A stretch of 34,458 nucleotides of DNA from DASQHW01 sp038209365 (GTDB taxonomy: Bacteria; Actinomycetota; Acidimicrobiia; IMCC26256; PALSA-610), in assembly GCA_038209365.1 (NCBI GenBank), contig JBBQXS010000047.1, positions 1-34,458 on the forward strand. The letters are read 5' to 3'. Numbering within the stretch: position 1 is the stretch's first letter; every line of letters begins with the position of its first letter. This document shows positions 7,316-13,729 of the stretch, in pieces. A program made the position numbers and the translations under genes. The notes under the pieces are model-generated. The model was not told where the DNA came from and searched no databases. It saw only the letters and a list, made by a program, of their open reading frames with translations.

Positions 7316-8509
7316 TCACGCCCGCGGAAGGCCAAGCACCCTCTCCGCAATGATGTTGCGTTGGATCTCGCTCGTGCCGCCGGGGATCGTCGCGCCGAAG
7401 CTCCGTAGGTACTGGGTCGCCCACGAGCCGGCACGCCACATATGCGGCCCCAGCCACTCGGTGTCGAGGCCGTCGACGCCCAGTGCTTCGGCCCCGAAGA
7501 GCAACGCCTTCTGCAACGACTCGCTGCCGTAGAGCTTCAGCAGCGAATGCTCGGGCGCCGACTTCCCGTGCAGGAACTTCGAGAACCCGCGGTAGCCCAT
7601 GGTCATCAGCGCTTGCGCGTCGATGGAGAAGCCTGCAACCGCGTCGCGGTAGCGCGGGTCGTCGCCCAGGCGCGACCCGTCCGCGGTCTCCCGGTCGCCG
7701 AGCTCGACGAGCGCCCTGACCGCGCGCTGCACGTCGTACGCGTAGTTGATCCAGAGCATCGCGCGCTCGTGCGCGAGCGAGCCCTGCGTGATCGGCCAGC
7801 CACCGTGCAGCGGGCCCATCAGGTTCTCCTTGGGCACCCGCACGTCGGTGAAGAACACCTCGTTGAAGTCGCAGAAGTCCGGTTCGGTGAGCTCGGGGAA
7901 CGGGCGGCGTTCGACGCCGGGTGCGCTGGTGTCGATGATCAGCGCGCTGATGCCCTTGTGCTTGCGGGCAGCGGGATCGGTACGCACGAAGCACAGGCAC
8001 CAGTCGGCGTGGTGCGCGCCCGACGTCCAGACCTTCTGGCCGTTCACGATGAACTCGTCGCCCTGCAGCTCGGCTCGGGTCTTGAGGCTTGCGAGGTCGC
8101 TGCCGGCTCCCGGCTCGCTCATGCCGAGGCACCAGGAGATCTCGGCACGCAGCGTCGGCAGCAGAAAGCGTTCCTTCTGCTCGGCGGTGCCGTAGTCGTT
8201 GATCGACGGTGCGATGATGCCGAGGCCCTGCGGATTCGCGCTGCGCATGATCTCGCGGCCGCTGAGCTCCTCGAAGTAGATCATCTGCTGGGTCGGCGTC
8301 GCGTTGCGTCCGCCGAGCTCCGGTGGCCACCCCGGCACGAGCCAGCCCGCGTCGAACAGCGTGCGCTGCCAGGCGCGTGCCCATTGCGGCAGGTGCGCGC
8401 TGGAGAGCTTCGGCTCGCGGATCTCCTCCGCCGAGGGTTGGTGCGCGTCGAGCCAGGCATCGAGCTCGGCGCGGAACGCCTCGTCCTCTGGCGCATACTG
8501 CAATCGCAA
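7316..8509 (-). CDS. Acyl-CoA dehydrogenase (alpha-type subunit, FadE family)
   Basis: A 397-residue flavoprotein that would introduce an alpha-beta double bond into an acyl-CoA. Motifs: FAD/substrate loop MSEPGAGSDLASLKTRAELQ near residue 133, VNGQKVWTSGAHHADWCLCF, FNEVFFTDVRVPKENLMG, and the C-terminal IPGGTSEIQRNIIAERVLGL. The start is TTG 8509 (TTG 8503 is an alternative), 8 nt after a minus-strand TACTCT. It is divergent from a shorter acyl-CoA dehydrogenase (8537). The pair matches the C- and N-halves of the fused enzyme at 13730-15835, so the two probably form a heterotetramer like the mycobacterial steroid side-chain FadE pairs. The substrate is unknown. Confidence 0.88.
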   Translation of the reverse strand: MRLQYAPEDEAFRAELDAWLDAHQPSAEEIREPKLSSAHLPQWARAWQRTLFDAGWLVPGWPPELGGRNATPTQQMIYFEELSGREIMRSANPQGLGIIAPSINDYGTAEQKERFLLPTLRAEISWCLGMSEPGAGSDLASLKTRAELQGDEFIVNGQKVWTSGAHHADWCLCFVRTDPAARKHKGISALIIDTSAPGVERRPFPELTEPDFCDFNEVFFTDVRVPKENLMGPLHGGWPITQGSLAHERAMLWINYAYDVQRAVRALVELGDRETADGSRLGDDPRYRDAVAGFSIDAQALMTMGYRGFSKFLHGKSAPEHSLLKLYGSESLQKALLFGAEALGVDGLDTEWLGPHMWRAGSWATQYLRSFGATIPGGTSEIQRNIIAERVLGLPRA

Positions 8510-8517
8510 GGTTCTGC

Positions 8518-8527
8518 AGAGTAGTTT
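8518..8527. promoter_or_regulatory. Overlapping divergent -10 boxes (predicted)
   Basis: AGAGTAGTTT lies in the 27-bp gap between the two divergent acyl-CoA dehydrogenase genes. TAGTTT (8522-8527) serves the plus gene, 9 nt before ATG 8537. TACTCT (8523-8518) serves the minus gene, 8 nt before TTG 8509. Both fit TANNNT and share the TA at 8522-8523. One shared region would keep the two subunits coexpressed. Confidence 0.5.
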
Positions 8528-8536
8528 CCCGCGCCG

Positions 8537-9559
8537 ATGGACTTCGAGTTCTCCGAAGAGCAGGAGATGTTGCGCACCTCGGTGCGCGCGTTCCTCGACG
8601 ACAAGTCACCGATCAGCGCGGTGCGTGCGGGGTACGACGCCGACTCCTTCGATGATCGTTCGGTCTGGGACGGCCTCGCCGATCTCGGAGTTCTCGACCT
8701 CGACATGGTCGACGCCGCGGTCGTGCTCGAGGAGCTCGGGCGGGCGGTGTCGCCGGCGCCGTACGCATCCTCGGTGGTCGGCGCGCGCTCCCTGCTCCCG
8801 GACCTTGCCGGCATCGGCACGGTCGCGATCTACGAGCCGGGCGCCCGCTACGAGTGGGTGCGTCCGCAAACGCGCGCGACTCGCGACGGTGAAGCGTGGC
8901 GCCTCGACGGCACGAAAGTCCACGTCCCCGACGCCACCGCCGCCGACGTCTTCGTCGTGACCGCATGCAACGAGGACGGCGAGCTCCGCGTGTTCCGGAC
9001 CGAGGCCGCGGCGGTCGAGGCATCGCCGTCGATCGACGGCTCTCGGAAGCAAGGCCTCGTCGTGTTGGACGGATGCCCGGCCCACCTGGTGCCGAGCCCC
9101 GACCCCCACGCCGCGGTTGCCCGGATGCTCGACCGTCTCGGCGTGGCCTACGTCGTCGACGGAGTGGGCGCCGCGCAGCGGGCCCTCGAGCTCGCGGTCG
9201 AGTACGCCAAGGAGCGGGTGCAATTCGACAAGCCGATCGGCGCGTTCCAGGCGGTGCAGCACCTGTGCGCCGACATGCTCCGCACGGTCGAGCTCGGGCG
9301 GGCAGCCGCGTACTACGCGTGCTGGGCGCTGGACGACGCGTCACCGGAGGAAGCGCATCGCGCCGCAACGCTCGCGCGCGCGTTCGCCGCCGAGGCCTTC
9401 CCCCAGGTGGGCGGCACCGCGATCCAGGTCTTCGGCGGGATCGGGTTCACGTGGGAGCACGACATCCACCTGTACTTCAAGCGGTTACTCACGCTTTCGG
9501 TCGCGCTCGGCAGCGCGGGCGACCACCTCGAAGAGCTCGCAGCAATCGCGATCGAATAG
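8537..9559 (+). CDS. Acyl-CoA dehydrogenase (beta-type subunit, FadE family)
   Basis: A 340-residue acyl-CoA dehydrogenase-like protein starting MDFEFSEEQEMLRTSVRAFL. It lacks the SEPGAGSD-type FAD loop in the middle domain, which is short and divergent. It keeps the C-terminal helical domain (DGVGAAQRALELAVEYAKER, VQFDKPIGAFQAVQHLCADM, QVFGGIGFTWEHDIHLYFKR). This layout is that of the partner subunit in alpha2-beta2 FadE complexes, and the gene sits back to back with such a partner at 7316-8509. The ATG at 8537 has no Shine-Dalgarno and follows a -10 by 9 nt. The stop overlaps the GTG start of the next gene by one base (TAGTG). Confidence 0.85.
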   Translation: MDFEFSEEQEMLRTSVRAFLDDKSPISAVRAGYDADSFDDRSVWDGLADLGVLDLDMVDAAVVLEELGRAVSPAPYASSVVGARSLLPDLAGIGTVAIYEPGARYEWVRPQTRATRDGEAWRLDGTKVHVPDATAADVFVVTACNEDGELRVFRTEAAAVEASPSIDGSRKQGLVVLDGCPAHLVPSPDPHAAVARMLDRLGVAYVVDGVGAAQRALELAVEYAKERVQFDKPIGAFQAVQHLCADMLRTVELGRAAAYYACWALDDASPEEAHRAATLARAFAAEAFPQVGGTAIQVFGGIGFTWEHDIHLYFKRLLTLSVALGSAGDHLEELAAIAIE

Positions 9560-11163
9560 TGCCGAGCTCGCGCCGTCGCCTGGTCGTGCTCGCCCCGGCC
9601 ATCGCCCTGGCGATGTGGGCTGCATTCCAGGTCGCGCACGTCACCCGCCAGGATCTGGGCGCGACGCCCGACTCGGCGAGCTACCTCGGCACCGCCGACA
9701 ACCTCCGTCACGGCCACGGCCCGACCGTGCCGTTCACGTTCTTGTGGGACGACTATTCACCGGCTGAGGCGGTGCGTGATCGCGCGCACATCTGGTCGTC
9801 GCACTTCCCGCCCGCCTATCCGGCGTCGCTCGCAGCGGCATCAGTTGTGGCCGGCGATTCACACGATGGCGCGCGCGTTGTCGACATCATCTGTGTCGCC
9901 CTGAGCGTCGTGCTCGTGGCCCTCCTCACTGCCCGGATGACGAGGTACCGATCGGTGATCGTCGCCACGATCGCGCCCGCCGTGATGCTCTTCGTGACCG
10001 ACGCGGTACCCACCCCATTGGGTGGCGTCGGGTGGTTCGGCAGCCACATCGCGATTGCGAGTGAGCCGTTGTTCGCCGTGTTGTTCGCGGCTGTCATCCT
10101 CGTCACGGGGACCGCGATCACCGCGGAGGGGCAACGCGCCGATCTGGCGCTGGCGGGCGCGGCGGCGCTGGCCGCGGCGAGCTTGTTGACTCGCTACAAC
10201 GGTGTCGCCGCCGTGATCACCGTGGTCATCGCGCTGGTGTGGTTCGACGGCGGCCGGCGGCTCCCCGCGCGGCTGCGGCGGAGCGCGGTCTTCGCGGCGG
10301 CAGCATTGTCGCCGATCGTGATCTTCGTCCTCGTCGTCGCCGCGAACGGAGGCGGCGGCGCACGCGCCTTCGCCTCTCACAACCGCGGCGGCGTCACCCG
10401 GGGCTCACTTCGCCTCATCGGCTCGAGCCTCGTTCCCGCGTCCTGGCCCGAAGCCGCGCACATTGCGAGCACGCTCGTGCTCATCGCTGTGGCGGTGATC
10501 GCCGCGACGTGGTTGCCCCGCGTCGAAGGTTTCTGGCAACACGACCACGAAGGCACCGTTCTGCTGCGATGTTGTCTGTTGAGCATCCCGATCTACATCT
10601 TCGTCATCTGGTTCGCACGAGCGTTTCTCGACCAGGGTGTCAATGTCGCGCCTCGCTACTTCGTCGGTCTCCGTGGGATCTGGACCGCGGTGTTCGTCGC
10701 CGCCCTCTACCGAGTCGCGTCGACACACGTCGCGCCGCTCGCGGTCGCAGTGGTACTCGCAATCGCCGTCGCACTCGTCGCGCACAGCGATTGGAGCTAT
10801 ACGCGATTCTGGTGGCGAACCCTCGCGCCGCGTCCCACATCGACGGTCGAACGGGCGATCGCTTCCCTCCCCGGTGAGACGTTGCTCGCGACCAGCGCGC
10901 CGGAACGTGTCTACCTGACGACGGCGCGGTCGTCCGTGCTCTTGCCGTCCCGCGAGGTGTACCTCACCGGGAAGACCAACCACGCCTACGCGCGCCAGGT
11001 CGACGAGTTCGTGGGGCTGCTGAGGACGCACGCCGGCTATGTCCTCTGGGTCCCGCCGTTCGATCCGATCGTGACACCCGAGGAGCTCGGACGGCGCCTT
11101 CCCCTGCGCGTCGTGGCGCAGGAAGGCGACGAAACGCTCTACCGGGTCACGCCGTCGCCGTAG
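9559..11163 (+). CDS. Polytopic membrane protein, GT-C glycosyltransferase-like
   Basis: A 534-residue integral membrane protein with about ten to twelve hydrophobic helices. After the first helix (LVVLAPAIALAMWAAFQVAH) a large outside loop starts with DLGATPDSASYLGTADNLRH, resembling the acidic first-loop motif of GT-C / ArnT-like glycosyltransferases that use polyprenyl-phosphate sugars. A second loop has HIWSSHFPPAYPASLAAASVVAGD. The C-terminal 120 residues are soluble (VERAIASLPGETLLATSAPERVYL onward). The start is GTG 9559, overlapping the acyl-CoA dehydrogenase stop by one base, so translation is probably coupled even though the function looks unrelated. The frame is open far upstream but that part belongs to the dehydrogenase gene. 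Family assignment is moderate, and donor and acceptor are unknown. Confidence 0.65.
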   Translation: MPSSRRRLVVLAPAIALAMWAAFQVAHVTRQDLGATPDSASYLGTADNLRHGHGPTVPFTFLWDDYSPAEAVRDRAHIWSSHFPPAYPASLAAASVVAGDSHDGARVVDIICVALSVVLVALLTARMTRYRSVIVATIAPAVMLFVTDAVPTPLGGVGWFGSHIAIASEPLFAVLFAAVILVTGTAITAEGQRADLALAGAAALAAASLLTRYNGVAAVITVVIALVWFDGGRRLPARLRRSAVFAAAALSPIVIFVLVVAANGGGGARAFASHNRGGVTRGSLRLIGSSLVPASWPEAAHIASTLVLIAVAVIAATWLPRVEGFWQHDHEGTVLLRCCLLSIPIYIFVIWFARAFLDQGVNVAPRYFVGLRGIWTAVFVAALYRVASTHVAPLAVAVVLAIAVALVAHSDWSYTRFWWRTLAPRPTSTVERAIASLPGETLLATSAPERVYLTTARSSVLLPSREVYLTGKTNHAYARQVDEFVGLLRTHAGYVLWVPPFDPIVTPEELGRRLPLRVVAQEGDETLYRVTPSP

Positions 11164-11174
11164 CACACCCGGGC

Positions 11175-12380
11175 TCACTCGCGAACGAGGAGCAGGCAGC
11201 CGCAGGTGTTGCCACCACCCGCCGCGATGACGCCGATCTCCGGCGGTGTCGCGATCTGACGTTCCCCCGCCTGTCCCCACATCTGGGTCGCGCCCTCGTG
11301 GAGGAAGCCGTAGCCGTGCAGGCGCCCCGACGACAGCTGGCCGCCGTGCGTGTTGAGTGGCAAGCGGCCGTCGCGCGCGATGTTCCGGCCGCCTTCGATG
11401 AACGGCCCGCTCTCACCGATTCCACACAGCCCGAGCGCCTCGAGCCACGACATCGTGATCCACGAGAAGCCGTCGTACAGCTGCGCCATCTGCACGTCCG
11501 ACGGCTTGAGCTCGGTGCGCTCCCAGATCTGCTTGCCGGCGGCGCGGTTCGCCATCGTCGACAGGTCGTCGAACTGGTCCCACGAGGGCCGGCCGTCGAT
11601 GCGTGTCCCGACCGCTTCGACGCGCAGCGGCGCGTTCGGCATGTCCTTGGCCCGGTCCCGCCGCGACACGATCACCGCAGTCGCGCCGTCACACGGCACG
11701 TCGCAGTCGTACAGGCAGAACGGGGTCGAGATCATGCGCACCGACATGTAGTCGTCCAGGGTCATCGGGTCGCGGTAGATCGCCTTGGGGTTGACTTCGG
11801 CGTTGCGGCGAGCGTTCAGCGCGATCCACGCGAGCTGCTCGCGCGTGGTGCCGTACTGCGAGAAGTGACGCTGGGCGAACATCGCGATCCAGATGGCGGC
11901 CGACGGCGCGCTGAACGGCAGGTTGTACTCGGTGTAGCCCGACGCTTTGAACGTGCCCCCTCCCCCACCTCCCGGCATCACCGACGACCGGCCCTTCTCG
12001 CCCTGCGCGGTGCCTTCGTACACCGAGCGGAAGCACAGCACGTGGGTCGCGAGACCCGCGGCCACCGCCAGGCAGGCGTTGATGACCGAGCCGAGCTGAC
12101 CCGAGGTCTCGAGCCCGCTGTTGTACCAGCCGCACTTCAGGCGCAGCGCGTCCATGACCTCGTATGCGCCCGCACCGCTGAATCCCGCCGGCATTCCCAT
12201 CGGGCCGGGATAGGTCGACAGGCCGTCGATGTCCTCGGTCGTGAGCCCCGCGTGCGCGATCGCCGCCAGGCAACCGTCGAGCGTGAGCTCCAACGGGTCG
12301 CGGAACAGCCGCCGGCCCACCTCGGATTGCCCGACGCCGCTGATGCACGCGCGCCGCTCGATGATGTCGTTCACGTCCAT
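11175..12380 (-). CDS. Thiolase-like protein (lipid-transfer/SCP-x thiolase family)
   Basis: A 401-residue thiolase-fold protein starting at ATG 12380 (MDVNDIIERRACISGVGQSE), 7 nt after the preceding DUF35 stop. Features include ELTLDGCLAAIAHAGLTTEDIDGL, GLETSGQLGSVINACLAVAAG, YDGFSWITMSWLEALG and, at the C-terminus, NTHGGQLSSGRLHGYGFLHE and AGGGNTCGCLLLVRE. The classical Cys of NRxCxSG thiolases is not present in the usual context. The family works with DUF35 partners. Mycobacterial Ltp2-type members act as retro-aldolases in steroid side-chain degradation rather than as thiolases. With two DUF35 genes in the same operon, an aldolase or non-classical thiolase step in side-chain shortening is a fair inference. 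Confidence 0.8.
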   Translation of the reverse strand: MDVNDIIERRACISGVGQSEVGRRLFRDPLELTLDGCLAAIAHAGLTTEDIDGLSTYPGPMGMPAGFSGAGAYEVMDALRLKCGWYNSGLETSGQLGSVINACLAVAAGLATHVLCFRSVYEGTAQGEKGRSSVMPGGGGGGTFKASGYTEYNLPFSAPSAAIWIAMFAQRHFSQYGTTREQLAWIALNARRNAEVNPKAIYRDPMTLDDYMSVRMISTPFCLYDCDVPCDGATAVIVSRRDRAKDMPNAPLRVEAVGTRIDGRPSWDQFDDLSTMANRAAGKQIWERTELKPSDVQMAQLYDGFSWITMSWLEALGLCGIGESGPFIEGGRNIARDGRLPLNTHGGQLSSGRLHGYGFLHEGATQMWGQAGERQIATPPEIGVIAAGGGNTCGCLLLVRE

Positions 12381-12387
12381 CGGTACC

Positions 12388-12831
12388 TCAGGCCCTTCCC
12401 GCGTCCGGCTCGAAGAGCGGGATGTAGACGTCACCCTCGGGATCGGGATGGTGTTCGAAGGTCACGCGTACCGGCATGCCGATCTGTGCGTCCTCGGGCG
12501 CGCACTTCACCAGGTTCGTCGTGAGCCGCACCGAGGGCTGTTCGACGATCTCGACGATCGCGACGATGTACGGGAGCTCCGGACCGGGCATCCACGCTTG
12601 GTGATTCACCGAGAACGTCGCGAGCGTGGCGCGACCAGAGACCGCCTCGGTCTTCATGTGCTTCGAGTGGCACCGCGGGCAGATGGGAAGCGGCGGATGG
12701 ATGTAGTAGCCGCAGTCCTGGCACCTCCAGAACCGCAGCTCTCCCCGCGCACCGCCGGTCCAGAAGTCGCGATTCTTGTCGGTCAGCTTCGGCAAGATCC
12801 GAAACGGGACGGTCGTATCCGGCACGGTCAC
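12388..12831 (-). CDS. DUF35 (rubredoxin-like zinc ribbon plus OB-fold) acyl-CoA-associated protein
   Basis: A 147-residue protein. The N-terminal helix and zinc ribbon read FWTGGARGELRFWRCQDCGY and then PICPRC (CxxC...CxxC). An OB-fold follows with SGRATLATFSVNHQAWMPG, PYIVAIVEIVEQPSVRLTTN and GMPVRVTFEHHPD. DUF35 proteins bind acyl-CoA and serve as partners of thiolase-like enzymes or MaoC hydratases. The start is GTG 12831, overlapping the upstream stop in a 4-nt GTGA junction; GTG 12825 is possible. It lies directly before the thiolase-like gene, its likely partner. Confidence 0.82.
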   Translation of the reverse strand: MTVPDTTVPFRILPKLTDKNRDFWTGGARGELRFWRCQDCGYYIHPPLPICPRCHSKHMKTEAVSGRATLATFSVNHQAWMPGPELPYIVAIVEIVEQPSVRLTTNLVKCAPEDAQIGMPVRVTFEHHPDPEGDVYIPLFEPDAGRA

Positions 12832-13175
12832 TCCTGTTCGGCTTCGCGCGCCTCTTCGTAGCCTCGGCGTGCGTGCGGCATGGCTTCGACGGCGGGCAGC
12901 AGACCGTGGCCGGGCACGGTGAGCATGATCGAACCGAGGATCTCCTCCCAGGTGGCGCCGACCTCGCGGGCCAGACGGGCGTGACGCTGCACCCCCGGAG
13001 GATTCCGCAAACCGACCGTGACGACGAGGCGAATGAGCTCGTGCGTCTTGCGGTCGGGGGCCTTCAACGAGTCCATCTGCGCCATCCACGCGTTCTGCGC
13101 GGCGTGGAGCTGCGGGAACACCTCGTGCAGCGGCTCTTCGAACGGGAAGTTCCAATCCTGTTCGTGACCGTTCAC
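12828..13175 (-). CDS. Carboxymuconolactone decarboxylase-like (AhpD-fold) protein
   Basis: A 115-residue protein with ALL-helical AhpD/CMD character: HELIRLVVTVGLRNPPGVQR, then HARLAREVGATWEEILGSIM and LTVPGHGLLPAVEAMPHA. The family His is kept (QRH), but the CxxC that makes AhpD members redox-active is replaced by NPPGVQ, so it is not a peroxiredoxin-type reductase. The start is GTG 13175 because it forms a 4-nt GTGA overlap with the upstream DUF35 stop, and the downstream end makes the same overlap with the next DUF35. An open frame further upstream has no family match. Its catalytic role in the operon is unknown. Confidence 0.7.
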   Translation of the reverse strand: MNGHEQDWNFPFEEPLHEVFPQLHAAQNAWMAQMDSLKAPDRKTHELIRLVVTVGLRNPPGVQRHARLAREVGATWEEILGSIMLTVPGHGLLPAVEAMPHARRGYEEAREAEQE

Positions 13176-13582
13176 GGCGCCGCACGAAAGATAGGGATCG
13201 TGACGTCGTCGGAGATCGGCTTGAACGCCACGACGAGGGCCATGTCGACGCGCAAGTCGTCGAACGCGACGCCTTCGACGTTCGTCATCACGCGCGGTCC
13301 TTCGTCCAGCTCGACGACGGCCGCAACATACGGCACGCGGTCCGCGAACGGCGGCAGGTCGTTCACGTGCACGATCGAATACGTGTACAAGGTGGCGCGC
13401 CCCGAGGCTTCCTTCCACACCACGTCCGCGCTCCAGCACGTCGGGCAGAACGGCCGGGGATAGAAATGGTCACGGCCGCACGCGTTGCAATGCCGGATCA
13501 GGAACTTGCCCTCTTTGCACCCGTCCCAGAACGCCTGCGTCTCGAAGTCGGGCGTCGGCAGGTCGAACCGCATCGCCGTCAC
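13172..13582 (-). CDS. DUF35 (zinc ribbon plus OB-fold) acyl-CoA-associated protein
   Basis: A 136-residue paralogue of the DUF35 two genes downstream. The zinc ribbon is CNACGRDHFYPRPFCPTC (about residues 32-49) and the OB-fold is SGRATLYTYSIVHVNDLPPF, then VPYVAAVVELDEGPRVMTNV. The start is taken as GTG 13582 because it overlaps the stop of a 16-codon upstream frame by GTGA, like the next two junctions; ATG 13573 is the alternative. With the second DUF35 and the thiolase-like protein it would form part of an acyl-CoA-processing complex. Having two DUF35 proteins in one operon suggests either two partner enzymes or a heteromeric complex. Confidence 0.8.
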   Translation of the reverse strand: MTAMRFDLPTPDFETQAFWDGCKEGKFLIRHCNACGRDHFYPRPFCPTCWSADVVWKEASGRATLYTYSIVHVNDLPPFADRVPYVAAVVELDEGPRVMTNVEGVAFDDLRVDMALVVAFKPISDDVTIPIFRAAP

Positions 13583-13629
13583 GGGAAGACCGCCACGACA
13601 TCGTCGAACGAGAGGGTGTGCGCTCCCAT
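13579..13629 (-). CDS. Possible 16-residue leader ORF of the DUF35-thiolase operon
   Basis: ATG 13629 opens a frame reading MGAHTLSFDDVVAVFP, ending at a TGA (13581-13579) that overlaps the DUF35 GTG start in a GTGA junction. The next two gene junctions in this operon have the same overlap, which is the main argument that it is translated. No Shine-Dalgarno is visible. A promoter-like TTTGCA / GATAGT lies just upstream. It could be a coupling leader peptide or a chance frame. Confidence 0.35.
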   Translation of the reverse strand: MGAHTLSFDDVVAVFP

Positions 13630-13641
13630 GGAGCGAGTAGG

Positions 13642-13669
13642 ACTATCGGCTCGTGGAGGCGCGTGCAAA
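13642..13669 (-). promoter_or_regulatory. Predicted promoter of the DUF35-CMD-DUF35-thiolase operon
   Basis: On the minus strand, -35-like TTTGCA (13669-13664) and -10-like GATAGT (13647-13642) are separated by 16 bp. Transcription would begin near 13635, a few nt before ATG 13629. Confidence 0.35.
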
Positions 13670-13729
13670 CCATCAGGGAGACGACAGCGCAGCGACCGGA
13701 GGGGAGCGGAGCGTGGAGTCGACCCGGCA

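Noticed and set aside
7442..8524. 360-codon plus-strand frame opposite the acyl-CoA dehydrogenase
   Set aside because: No motifs; it is antisense to a gene with complete family signatures.
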